Assembly (NCBI GenBank): GCA_964446115.1
Contig: CAYUNE010000050.1
Coordinates: 1 to 64,000, forward strand
Source of the DNA: CAYUNE01 sp964446115
GTDB taxonomy: Bacteria; Desulfobacterota; Desulfobulbia; Desulfobulbales; Desulfobulbaceae
Length of the DNA: 64,000 nt
Reading direction: 5' to 3'
The translations under genes were made by a program, and so were the position numbers. The notes under the pieces are model-generated. The model searched no databases and was not told where the DNA came from. It saw only the letters and a program-made list of their open reading frames with translations. Below are positions 36,648-44,940 of the stretch, piece by piece; the first letter of the stretch is position 1, and each line of letters opens with the position of its first letter.

Positions 36648-36893
36648 TTTTTCCTCCGGGACGATTGGGTCGACGATCAGCGACTGAACCGGGATTGCCG
36701 GCTTGCCAATTCTGAAATCAGATGCGGCTTCATGGGTTGTGCTCAAGCCGCGCTGGGTCTGGGGCGTGCCGGTTCGGACAGCCGCGGAAGCTCTTCTAAT
36801 TGTTTTCTACCACACTCCTTAAAAAAACTAAAGAATGATGGGAAATTACCGATATAGATCATAAAGCGAAAATAATGCCACTGGTGCAAGGGA

Positions 36894-38957
36894 TTGGAAC
36901 ATCGGGAAAATAACAACAACAGTTTAACCAACGATCTGAAAATGCGAAAATTTTTACCAGGCAGCTTCAAGACACGTCTTATCGCCCCTGTTATGATTGC
37001 CGGCACCATTGTCATTGCCGCTACCATTGCTCTCACCGTAAGTATCCAACATCGCTCAACCCGGAAGATCGACCAGGCGGTGTCGGATGTCTTCCTGAAA
37101 TCCTCGAAAGAAATTCACCGGGACTTTGATCAACTGCACCTGGAAGTCAGGGAACAGATCAGGGACATGGTGACAAATACCCAATCCGGTGTGACCTCCA
37201 CCACCACTGAGGTGGTGTCCAGGGAACGGCACAATATCGAAGCGGACTTTCTCGCCATGGGCGAGGATGGCCTGAAAGGCATGTCGCAACTGCTGGCCAG
37301 GGTGGGGAAAAATGCCATTGTGACCAAAAATTATCAGGCGCTTGTTTCCTACGTGCGGGCCGCTCAGACAAATCCCGCCATGATTTTCGCCTTTTACTTG
37401 GATGGCAACGGCAGGGCATTGACCCGCTATCTTAACCGCAAGAATGCAAAGATCAAAAAATATTTACCCGCGGCCGGCAACGGCCGGGATCGCATCGACA
37501 GGATCATTGCGGCGGCAAAAAACGACAGCGAGGCTCTGGTCTACTCCCATCCCGTCAAGCAGGACGGCCAGGTGATCGGCAGCGTTGTCTCAGCCCTGGA
37601 TCTGAGCGGGATCGCAGCCAGAAATGCGGCCCTTGAACAGCGTTTCCAGACCATGATTGATAAAAACAACGAGGAGGTTGCCCGGATTCTCGACCGTGAG
37701 ACCGCGGCCATATTGAGTTCCCTGAAAAAGACGACGGGAAAGATTATCCGGCAAAACGATCAAAGCGGTATAACCGCCAAAGAGACAATCACCTCCCTGG
37801 TGACGGAGGTGGCCGATAATTTTCGCAAGATGATCATTGGCGGTTATGGAGCGGCCCTTGCCTGCATCTTCGCCATTCTCTATTTCAACGCAAATTCCGT
37901 TCTCAGGAAGCTGGGAGGCGAACCCTCCGGCATGGTGGCCATTGCCCGTGAGATTGCCGCCGGAAACCTGGCATCTTCCTTCAGGGGACGGTCGGCGGAC
38001 GATGAGAGTCTGCTGGCGGAACTCCACAATATGGGGCGGGGATTGCGGAAGCTGGTGGGGAAAATCATCGGGATGAGTGACCAGTTGACAACCGCCTCTT
38101 CCGAGCTAGCAACCATGGCCAGGGAAGTTTCGGGGAATGCGGAGCAGACGGCCGGTCGGGTTTCCACTTTGGCGGCCGCCTCGGAAACGATGAGTGAAAA
38201 GATGAATTCCGTGGCCGCGGCAACCGATCAGGCGGCGGGCAACGTCTCAATTATGGCAAATGGAGCCTCTGAGCTCAAGAATGTGGTAAGGGAGATTTCG
38301 CTCAACACGGAAAAGGCCAATGCCATTGCCGGTGAGGCGGTGGATCATGCGAAGATATCATCCCAGAAGGTGAACAGCCTGGGAGTTGCGGCCCGTGAGA
38401 TCAACAAGGTGACCGAGGTCATCACCGAAATTTCGGAACAGACGAATCTCCTGGCTCTCAACGCGACAATCGAGGCGGCCCGTGCCGGCGAAGCGGGAAA
38501 AGGATTTGCGGTTGTGGCCAACGAGATCAAGGAACTTGCCCGTCAGACCGGCGAGGCGACCAGTGAAATCAAGGAGCGGATCAGCGGTATCCAGCTCTCA
38601 ACGGATGAAACGGTGGCTGAGATTCATCAGATATCAAGTGTAATTAACAAGATAAATGATATCGTCTCAGCCATATCCGCCACGGTGAAAAAACAGGCCG
38701 AATCCACCGAGCAGATCGTCACCAGCGCCGGGGAGGCGGCAACCGGGATAAACACGGTCAACGGTACTATTGCACAGACTTCGGCTGCTTCCGATGAAAT
38801 CACCCGTGATATCACCCAGGTGCGTGACCTGGCCCAGGGAACACTCGACCAATCCCAGCATCTCCTCGACACCTCGGATCTTCTCAGGAAAATTGCCCAG
38901 GATATCGAAAGGGAGACCGGCCGCTTTATCCTCGATGGGGAAGAAGCGCAAGGGTAG
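36894..38957 (+). CDS. Methyl-accepting chemotaxis protein
   Basis: Up to 687 residues. The frame opens with TTG at 36894 (AAGGGA upstream); the ATG at 36942 is an alternative. A membrane helix (about 27-49), a periplasmic sensor of ~260 residues with Cache-like features, a second helix near 313-331, then HAMP and a signalling coiled coil. The hairpin tip contains EQTNLLALNATIEAARAGEAGKGFAVVANEI in two stretches near 514. No C-terminal CheR-tethering pentapeptide is seen. A periplasmic binding protein gene follows 92 nt later. Confidence 0.9.
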   Translation: MEHRENNNNSLTNDLKMRKFLPGSFKTRLIAPVMIAGTIVIAATIALTVSIQHRSTRKIDQAVSDVFLKSSKEIHRDFDQLHLEVREQIRDMVTNTQSGVTSTTTEVVSRERHNIEADFLAMGEDGLKGMSQLLARVGKNAIVTKNYQALVSYVRAAQTNPAMIFAFYLDGNGRALTRYLNRKNAKIKKYLPAAGNGRDRIDRIIAAAKNDSEALVYSHPVKQDGQVIGSVVSALDLSGIAARNAALEQRFQTMIDKNNEEVARILDRETAAILSSLKKTTGKIIRQNDQSGITAKETITSLVTEVADNFRKMIIGGYGAALACIFAILYFNANSVLRKLGGEPSGMVAIAREIAAGNLASSFRGRSADDESLLAELHNMGRGLRKLVGKIIGMSDQLTTASSELATMAREVSGNAEQTAGRVSTLAAASETMSEKMNSVAAATDQAAGNVSIMANGASELKNVVREISLNTEKANAIAGEAVDHAKISSQKVNSLGVAAREINKVTEVITEISEQTNLLALNATIEAARAGEAGKGFAVVANEIKELARQTGEATSEIKERISGIQLSTDETVAEIHQISSVINKINDIVSAISATVKKQAESTEQIVTSAGEAATGINTVNGTIAQTSAASDEITRDITQVRDLAQGTLDQSQHLLDTSDLLRKIAQDIERETGRFILDGEEAQG

Positions 38958-39049
38958 GCGCTCACAGGCTTGGTAATCCCGCGCTGCAAAAGGTGTTCTC
39001 TGGCGTAATGAAAAAGAAAAACCGCAGATCTGTCACAGGAGGTTGTCAT

Positions 39050-39955
39050 ATGCAAAAAAAAGTGGTTGTCACGGTCATCCTTGTTGCCCTTGTCGTTGCC
39101 GGGTCGGCGTCCCTCTGCTTGGCCGGCGATATTGTCAAGATAGGCGTTCTGGCTAAAAACGGTCCCGCCAAGGTGTTGAAAAAATGGCAGGCAACCGGCG
39201 ACTATCTTACCTCTGCGGTCAAGGGAAAGGTCTTTCAGATTGTTCCCCTGGGATTTGATAAGGTATACTCGGCCATTGAAAACGGTGACGTGGATTTTTT
39301 CTTGGTGAACTCCTCCATGTTTGTAACCGCCAAGGTGCGCTACGGGGCATGCGCCATAGCCACCATGATTAACTCCCGCCAGGGAAAGCCGCTTAAGTCT
39401 TTTGGCGGCGTTATTATAACCACCTCCTACAATGACGCTATCAAGGGGTTGGCGGATGTAAAAGGCAAAAAGTTCATGGCAGTGAAAAAATCGTCCTTCG
39501 GCGGGTGGCAGATGGCCTTTAAGGAGTTCAGGGATGCCGGAATAGATCCGTACAGGGATTTTGCCACGGTGGAATTCGGTGGCAAGCATGACAATGTGGT
39601 TTTTGCCGTTCAGAATGAATCCGTTGATGCGGGTACGGTGCGCACCGATACCCTTGAGCGGATGGTGGCGGCCGGCGATATCGTCATGGAAGATTTCAAA
39701 ATTATCGGGGCCAAGGAGCGGAAAGATTTTCCCTTTGTCTGCAGCACGGCTCTCTATCCGGAATGGCCCCTGGCAAAGGTTGCCAAAACTCCGGACAAGT
39801 TGGCCCGCCGGGTTGTGGCTGCCCTCAAGAAACTGAAAAGCACCGATAAGCCCGCAAAAAAGGCGAAAATCAAGGGATGGACGGATCCCCTTGATTACAG
39901 CGGGGTTGAAAGGCTGCAGAGAGATCTCCAGGTGGGGGCCTATGCCGCCAGGTAA
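39050..39955 (+). CDS. PhnD-like periplasmic phosphate/phosphonate-binding protein
   Basis: 301 residues from ATG 39050 with GGAGG seven nt upstream. A signal peptide covers about 1-25. The mature protein has the PhnD/TRAP-like two-lobed binding fold: VKIGVLAKNGPAKVLKKW, LGFDKVYSAIENGDVDFFLVNSS, and LADVKGKKFMAVKKSSFGGW. Relatives bind phosphonate or phosphate. No ABC permease or ATPase is adjacent, but an MCP is. It may present ligand to that receptor. Confidence 0.82.
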   Translation: MQKKVVVTVILVALVVAGSASLCLAGDIVKIGVLAKNGPAKVLKKWQATGDYLTSAVKGKVFQIVPLGFDKVYSAIENGDVDFFLVNSSMFVTAKVRYGACAIATMINSRQGKPLKSFGGVIITTSYNDAIKGLADVKGKKFMAVKKSSFGGWQMAFKEFRDAGIDPYRDFATVEFGGKHDNVVFAVQNESVDAGTVRTDTLERMVAAGDIVMEDFKIIGAKERKDFPFVCSTALYPEWPLAKVAKTPDKLARRVVAALKKLKSTDKPAKKAKIKGWTDPLDYSGVERLQRDLQVGAYAAR

Positions 39956-39980
39956 CAGAAGCGTAAATCGAATACAACCA

Positions 39981-40018
39981 CGGCGCGGAGTCTTCGCTGC
40001 GCGCCGCTTATCTTTTTG
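39981..40018 (+). terminator. Rho-independent terminator after the binding-protein gene
   Basis: CGGCGCG (39981-39987) pairs with CGCGCCG (40000-40006), and a U-rich tail follows (CTTATCTTTTT). It lies 25 bp past the stop codon of the PhnD-like gene. Confidence 0.75.
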
Positions 40019-40055
40019 GTTGAACTCCTTTCATCCACATTGATACGGAAATTTT

Positions 40056-40201
40056 GTAACCACTCAACAGAGATTGCAACCAGGCGGTATCATGTACCTC
40101 TTTGCTGTAAGCGTTCACGGGTGGTGTAGATTTGCCTGAATCTTTCCTGCTGCTATGGCCTGTCTAGGCGGGCAGAAAAGATTCAGTGAAAACGGGTTAT
40201 T
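40056..40201. repeat. Composite palindromic repeat element, copy 3
   Basis: A reverse box (40056-40090, GTAACCACTC...CAGGCGGTAT) precedes the palindrome 40107-40201, whose core pairs TGAATCTTTCCTGC near 40137-40150 with the segment 40171-40187. It shares TAGATTTGC and the CTAT turn with copy 1, but the stem sequence is different, showing compensatory change. Tail-like sequence follows at 40423-40449, about 220 bp away. Confidence 0.65.
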
Positions 40202-40277
40202 GTAAAGTACCTGCGAAATTTTCTCTGTATCAACGCATCCCAGACCGTCTGCCTGAAAAGCGCGAAAAAAGGGAGGA

Positions 40278-40342
40278 ACCGCTTCTTGCGGCGACTCCCG
40301 GCAATGGTGATGACCTCTTGTTTTTTTCCTCCGAGAAGCGGT
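40278..40342 (+). other. Unassigned structured segment upstream of the GlcD-type gene
   Basis: Nine-bp arms (ACCGCTTCT and AGAAGCGGT) enclose a ~47-nt loop that holds a T7 run. It ends about 120 nt upstream of the coding start. It could be a terminator, leader RNA or part of a repeat; I match no riboswitch class. Confidence 0.3.
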
Positions 40343-40422
40343 CCTTGCCCCGGGGGCCTCTTCATGCTACCGTGACCCAAGGTTCACCGGCGAACCGGTG
40401 AGAAGATCAAATGAGCAGAGAC

Positions 40423-40449
40423 GGTTGCTTGCCCCTTGAGTGGTTACGG
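40423..40449 (+). repeat. Repeat tail segment, third copy
   Basis: GGTTGCTTGCCCCTTGAGTGG then TTACGG parallels AGTTGTTTGCCCCGTGAGCAG at 156-174. It ends just before the preferred start of the GlcD-type gene. Confidence 0.5.
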
Positions 40450-40460
40450 TAAGATGGTTC

Positions 40461-41858
40461 ATGCAAAGGAAAATTTACAAAAAACTTGCGGCAATTGTCG
40501 GGCCTGAACATCTCTCCACCGTCAGAGAGGAGTTGAGCTGTTACCGCTACGATTCCACCGGCATGGGGTGTCCGCCGGCCGCGGTGATTTTTCCCCGGGA
40601 CAGCGGCCAGGTGAGCGGGATCATGCGGCTTGCCCATGAAGAGCGCCTGCCCGTGGTGCTTCGGGGTGCGGGCAGCAGTACCACCGGCGGCGCCCTTCCC
40701 GTGCCCGGCTGCCTGGTTATGGTCTTCTCCCGCATGAACCGGATCCTGGAAATCGATGCGGACAATATGATTGCCGTGGTGCAACCAGGCGTGATCACAG
40801 GCGAACTGCGGAGGGCGGCGGGCAAGGTCAACCTCTGCTATCCGCCGGACCCGGCCAGCCTCGCCTTCTGTACCATCGGCGGTAACGCTGCCATGTGTGC
40901 CGGTGGACCTGCAGCCGTCAAATACGGCGTTACCAGGGATTATATCCTCGGCCTGGAGGCGGTTCTCCCGGGAGGGGAAGTGATCCGCACCGGAGTGCGC
41001 ACGGAAAAGGGCGTGGTGGGATATGATTTGACCCGGCTCCTCATCGGCTCTGAGGGGACCCTGGCCGCCATCACCCGGCTCAATCTGCGGCTGCTGCCCC
41101 TGCCCGAGGCCAGGATTACCTTTCTGCTGGAATGTGACTCTATACAGCGGGCCGCCGGCCTGGTGGCCCGTCTGCTCAGGACAGGCGTGACGCCCTGTAC
41201 CCTTGAATACATGGATCGGGCGGCGATCGAAGCGGTTTCCTCATTCCTGCCCCGGGGCGGGGCGATGGGAGCCCGGGCCCTGCTTCTGCTCGAATTTGAC
41301 GGCAGCGAGAGGGAGGTGGAAGAGCAGGGGAGGCGGGCCGCGGACTTTCTTGAAGCCGAATCAGGGGTGGAGGTGAAAAGAGCTCGGGACGCGGAGGAAG
41401 CCGAGCGTCTCTGGGAGGCCCGCCGGGCCGTATCACCGGCCTCGTTTGCGGTGCGGCCGCATAAGATCAGCGAGGATGTGGTAGTGCCCCGGACCCGGAT
41501 TCCGGACCTGGTGAGCTTCACGGAAAAACTGGCTGCGGAACGCGGGCTGAAGATCCTTACCTTCGGCCATGCCGGTGACGGCAACATCCACGTCAACATC
41601 ATGTTCGACAGGCGGGACGGTCGGGAACATGCCGAGGCGCTGCAGGCCAAAAAAGAGCTTTTTCAGCATGTTCTGCGGCTGGGAGGCACCCTCTCCGGCG
41701 AGCATGGTGTCGGCACCACCAAGGCGCCGTTTCTGGCAATGGAGATCGACGCGCCCACCCGTGAGCTGATGAGAAGATTGAAACAGCTCTTTGATCCCCG
41801 TAATATTTTGAACCCCGGCAAGATATTTCCGGACGATTCCGTTGACTCTGCCCCATAA
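40461..41858 (+). CDS. FAD-linked oxidase, GlcD/D-lactate dehydrogenase type
   Basis: 465 residues from ATG 40461; a GTG at 40440 is also possible but falls in the repeat tail. The N-terminal FAD-binding PCMH domain has VVLRGAGSSTTGGALPVPGCLVM in two parts, and the C-terminal cap shows AGDGNIHVN and SGEHGVGTTK, both typical of GlcD/Dld enzymes. It should oxidise a 2-hydroxy acid such as lactate or glycolate. No iron-sulfur partner (GlcF/LldF) is adjacent. Confidence 0.88.
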   Translation: MQRKIYKKLAAIVGPEHLSTVREELSCYRYDSTGMGCPPAAVIFPRDSGQVSGIMRLAHEERLPVVLRGAGSSTTGGALPVPGCLVMVFSRMNRILEIDADNMIAVVQPGVITGELRRAAGKVNLCYPPDPASLAFCTIGGNAAMCAGGPAAVKYGVTRDYILGLEAVLPGGEVIRTGVRTEKGVVGYDLTRLLIGSEGTLAAITRLNLRLLPLPEARITFLLECDSIQRAAGLVARLLRTGVTPCTLEYMDRAAIEAVSSFLPRGGAMGARALLLLEFDGSEREVEEQGRRAADFLEAESGVEVKRARDAEEAERLWEARRAVSPASFAVRPHKISEDVVVPRTRIPDLVSFTEKLAAERGLKILTFGHAGDGNIHVNIMFDRRDGREHAEALQAKKELFQHVLRLGGTLSGEHGVGTTKAPFLAMEIDAPTRELMRRLKQLFDPRNILNPGKIFPDDSVDSAP

Positions 41859-41884
41859 GTGGCCGATACATACTTAGAAAGTAA

Positions 41885-41923
41885 AATATACCGCTGGGTT
41901 GCATACCCTGTGATCGGTTGCGG
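41885..41923 (+). repeat. Dispersed ~35-bp box
   Basis: ATATACCGCTGGGTTGCATA continues CCCTGTGATCGGTTGCGG. It is close to copies at 32511 and 34341, and its inverse matches bases 1-18. It sits immediately upstream of the rpsU promoter. Confidence 0.75.
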
Positions 41924-41932
41924 AAAAAGATA

Positions 41933-41961
41933 TTGACACGGGCAGGATAAAAATATAAAAT
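41933..41961 (+). promoter_or_regulatory. Predicted sigma-70 promoter of rpsU
   Basis: A perfect -35 TTGACA and a -10 TAAAAT (five of six) are 17 bp apart. Transcription would begin about 35 nt upstream of rpsU. Confidence 0.65.
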
Positions 41962-42004
41962 TATTAATTTAACCAATCAAAAATATTGACCAGATGGAGC
42001 TGTA

Positions 42005-42208
42005 ATGATTGAAGTTGAAGTACGGGGAGACCTTGAGTATGCCATCCGCATGCTGAAGAAGAAGCTGCAGATCGACGGAATCAAACGTGAATTGAAACGG
42101 CGCGAGTATTACGAGAAACCAAGCGCCAAAAAACGCCGCAAGAAGGCGGAGGCGCTTCGTAAACTTAACAAATTCAAGAGAATGGCCCGTATGGCCCGCA
42201 GGGCATAG
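42005..42208 (+). CDS. rpsU: 30S ribosomal protein S21
   Basis: 67 residues, highly basic. The sequence MIEVEVRGDLEYAIRMLKKK and the REYYEKPSAKKRRKKAEA tail are typical of S21. It is followed 38 nt later by the Xer recombinase. Confidence 0.93.
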   Translation: MIEVEVRGDLEYAIRMLKKKLQIDGIKRELKRREYYEKPSAKKRRKKAEALRKLNKFKRMARMARRA

Positions 42209-42246
42209 GCGATACCGCTTGCCGGTAGCCCGGATTTTTTCCGGTT

Positions 42247-43203
42247 ATGACTCCTTCGGGACGCGCCGAATCCGGTTCTCTCCGGCCCGAAGGCAGGAGC
42301 AGGGCCGCCGGCGATCTCAGCGACAATCTGGATCGTTTCCTGCAGTACCTTGTTGTTGAAAGGCACCTGGCCGACAACACGGTCGCTGCATACGCTTCGG
42401 ACCTCACCTTTTTTTTCGATTTCCTGATCCGGAAGGGCATTGGTGAGGTCAGCGCAATCACCACAGACCATATCCGCGATTTTCTCAGACACTGCCTCTC
42501 GCGCAGTCACGGCGCCCGCAGCAATGCCAGGCGGCTTTCCGCCATGCGCGCCTTTTTCACCTTCCTTTCAGCCCGTGAAATTATCCCCCGCAACCCGGTG
42601 GGGGACATCGACCGCCCAAAGATCGGTCGCAGCCTCCCCCGGGCCCTCAGCATTGACGAGGTCAACCGGCTGCTGACCCTGCCGGCGAAGACCGATCCCT
42701 ATACCCTTCGCAACTACGCCATGCTGCACCTGCTCTACGCAACGGGTTTGCGGGTTTCCGAGCTGGTCGGCCTCCCCGTGGCCGGTTGTAGCATGACCGG
42801 CGGGTTTGTGCGGATCATCGGCAAGGGGCGGAAGGAGCGGCAGGTGCCCTTTGGTGAACAGGCGGCCGACATGCTGGCTGATTATCTGCGGCGGGGCCGG
42901 CCGGTTCTGCTGAAAAAGAGGAGCTGCCCCCTGCTCTTTGTCTCCAATCGCGCCACCGGCATGACCAGGATCCGTTTCTGGCAGATTATCCGGGAAACCG
43001 CTCTCAGGGCCGGTATCGACAAAAAGATCAGCCCCCATATGCTGCGTCACTCCTTTGCCACCCATCTCCTCTCCCATGGCGCCGACCTGCGCTCGGTGCA
43101 GATGATGCTCGGCCATGCGGATATCGCCACCACCCAGATATACACCCACATCGATACCGACCGCCTCAAGGCCCTGCACCGAAAGTTCCACCCCCGCGGC
43201 TAG
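42247..43203 (+). CDS. Tyrosine recombinase XerC/XerD-type
   Basis: 318 residues. An N-terminal SAM-like core-binding domain is followed by the catalytic domain with R (ATGLRVSELVGL), K (GKGRKERQVPF), HxLRHSFATHLL, LGHADIATTQIYTHI with the nucleophile Tyr. All catalytic residues are present. It most likely resolves chromosome dimers at dif. Choosing XerC over XerD is not possible here. Confidence 0.9.
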   Translation: MTPSGRAESGSLRPEGRSRAAGDLSDNLDRFLQYLVVERHLADNTVAAYASDLTFFFDFLIRKGIGEVSAITTDHIRDFLRHCLSRSHGARSNARRLSAMRAFFTFLSAREIIPRNPVGDIDRPKIGRSLPRALSIDEVNRLLTLPAKTDPYTLRNYAMLHLLYATGLRVSELVGLPVAGCSMTGGFVRIIGKGRKERQVPFGEQAADMLADYLRRGRPVLLKKRSCPLLFVSNRATGMTRIRFWQIIRETALRAGIDKKISPHMLRHSFATHLLSHGADLRSVQMMLGHADIATTQIYTHIDTDRLKALHRKFHPRG

Positions 43204-43232
43204 TCGTCCCCGTGAGCTGTTGCCGTCAAAGG

Positions 43233-44867
43233 CTATCTGCCGGGTGGTCCGTTCTTGTGCAGCAGGTGCCGGGCCTCCTGGAGCAGTCGGCCCAGGGATT
43301 CCTTTTCCAGGGCGCAGATGGGAACTCCCCGGAGGTGATCCAGCTCCCGGAGCTGTTGCGGTGCCAGGCGGTCTATCTTGTTGAGGGCCCGCAGGCAGGG
43401 AATATGGGCAAGCTCCAGTTGGGCGATGATTTGGTCGACCACCTTGATCTGATCCCGGAAAAGTGGATTGCTCACGTCGATGACATGCACCAGCAGGTCC
43501 GCCTCGTTGAGTTCTTCCAGGGTGGAGGTGAAGGCCTTCATCAGTTCGGCGGGCAGGTCCCGGATAAAGCCCACGGTGTCGGTGATGATAACCTCCATAT
43601 CCCGGGGAAAGCGGAGGCGGCGGCTGGTGGGGTCCAGGGTGGCGAAGAGCTTGTTCTCGGCCGTGATTTTGCTTCGGGTAAGGGTGTTGAGCAGGGTGGA
43701 TTTACCGGCATTGGTGTAGCCGATGAGGGAGATGACCGGGATGTTTTTTTTGCGTCGCCGGCTGCGGCGGCCGTGGCGTTCACGGCTGACATTCCCGAGG
43801 GCCCGTCCCAGTTTGCTGAGCCGGTCGGTGATGCGGCGGCGGTCGATTTCAAGCCGGGTTTCACCCGGACCGCGGGCGCCGATACCGCCGGTGAGGCGCG
43901 ACAGGGCGTCATCCCGGGTTGAAAGCCGCGGCAGCATGTACTTGAGCTGGGCCATCTCGATCTGCAGTTTACCCTCCCGCGAAAGTGCCCGGCCGGCGAA
44001 GATATCGAGGATCAGCTGGGTACGGTCGATGACTCGCAGATCGGTATGATCGGTGATGGAACGCATCTGGGAGGGACTGAGTTCGGTATCGAAAATCAGC
44101 AGATTGGCGTCAAGCCGCAGGGCGAGCAGGATGATTTCCGCCACCTTTCCCCGTCCGAGAATAAAGCGGGGATGGATACGCCTGCGGCGCTGGATCACCG
44201 TATCCAGCACCGTGACGTTATCCGACCGGGCCAGTTCGGCCAGTTCCTCAAGACGCTGGGCGGCAACCGTTTTGGGGCCGGTGGTGACGCTGACAAGAAT
44301 GGCCCGGTCCCGGTTCTTTTTTACCTCCCGCATGGGGCGCATGCGGACGAATTCCTCTTCAATGGCCTGGATGAGCGACAGACAGGAGACGCGCTGGTTG
44401 GCCGGATGCACCGGCTCCAGCCTGGCCCAGTCGCGGCCGCCGGTGCGCTGCGGCGTCAGGTGCACGGTGTGGAGGAGGTGGGGAAGTCCTTCGCGGATGG
44501 TGAGCACCGACATGAGGTCCAACCGCAGGAAGACCATATCCATGATATCCTCATCGCTGATCGCCTGCGTGGAGAGATGGGTGTGAACGCAGCGAAGCCC
44601 TTTCAGGCGGCCGCCGGCGGAACGGATTCCCGCCAGGGAGGGGATGACGATCTGGTGGTGATCGCCGACAATGACGGTTTCCACCTTGCCGGAGCGGTGG
44701 ATGAGCAGGCCGAGCTGGCGGCCCAGTTCCACGGACAGCTCGCAGAGGGAGCGGGCCAGCTCGCGGCTGATGATGCTGTCCGGCGGCACCTGTCTTTTGC
44801 CCAGCCGTTCAAGCGCCCGCCGCTGTCTGGTTTTCAGGCCGGTAATGTTACCTATGATCGCGGAAAT
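43233..44867 (-). CDS. hflX: GTPase HflX, apparently starting at ATT
   Basis: 544 residues. It binds the 50S ribosome and rescues stalled ribosomes. The N-terminal HflX domain carries GAR/GGIGARGPGE, then the G domain with G1 GYTNAGKS, DTVGFIRDLP and NKID. A start at GTG 44789 would cut off the family's GNITGLKTRQRRALERLGKR block. The frame continues upstream to a TGA at 44877-44875, and the only plausible initiator is ATT at 44867, with GAGGAG five nt upstream. ATC and ATA follow in frame. asnS is just upstream. Confidence 0.85.
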   Translation of the reverse strand: MSAIIGNITGLKTRQRRALERLGKRQVPPDSIISRELARSLCELSVELGRQLGLLIHRSGKVETVIVGDHHQIVIPSLAGIRSAGGRLKGLRCVHTHLSTQAISDEDIMDMVFLRLDLMSVLTIREGLPHLLHTVHLTPQRTGGRDWARLEPVHPANQRVSCLSLIQAIEEEFVRMRPMREVKKNRDRAILVSVTTGPKTVAAQRLEELAELARSDNVTVLDTVIQRRRRIHPRFILGRGKVAEIILLALRLDANLLIFDTELSPSQMRSITDHTDLRVIDRTQLILDIFAGRALSREGKLQIEMAQLKYMLPRLSTRDDALSRLTGGIGARGPGETRLEIDRRRITDRLSKLGRALGNVSRERHGRRSRRRKKNIPVISLIGYTNAGKSTLLNTLTRSKITAENKLFATLDPTSRRLRFPRDMEVIITDTVGFIRDLPAELMKAFTSTLEELNEADLLVHVIDVSNPLFRDQIKVVDQIIAQLELAHIPCLRALNKIDRLAPQQLRELDHLRGVPICALEKESLGRLLQEARHLLHKNGPPGR

Positions 44868-44940
44868 GGCAGCTCCTCACCGGGTGTTTTTTCGTTGGGG
44901 CGGTCATCTCTCCTTTTTTCAGGTACCATACTCCGGAGGA

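Larger units (their letters stand above)
39956..40460. other. 505-bp intergenic region with repeats and hairpins
   Basis: It contains the terminator (39981-40018), repeat element copy 3 (40056-40201), then a segment of stable hairpins: ACCGCTTCT 40278-40286 with AGAAGCGGT 40334-40342, and TCACCGG/CCGGTGA at 40384-40401 with a CGAA tetraloop. A repeat tail is at 40423-40449. I see no protein gene. Confidence 0.6.

Noticed and set aside
40202..40460. Possible riboswitch upstream of the GlcD-type gene
   Set aside because: Hairpins are present, but no known riboswitch consensus could be matched by eye.
42247..43203. Integrative-element integrase
   Set aside because: Xer-type length and motifs, location behind rpsU and lack of phage or cargo genes point to the housekeeping dimer-resolution enzyme.
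44790..44867. hflX read as starting at GTG 44789
   Set aside because: It would remove the conserved N-terminal block that the upstream in-frame sequence encodes.
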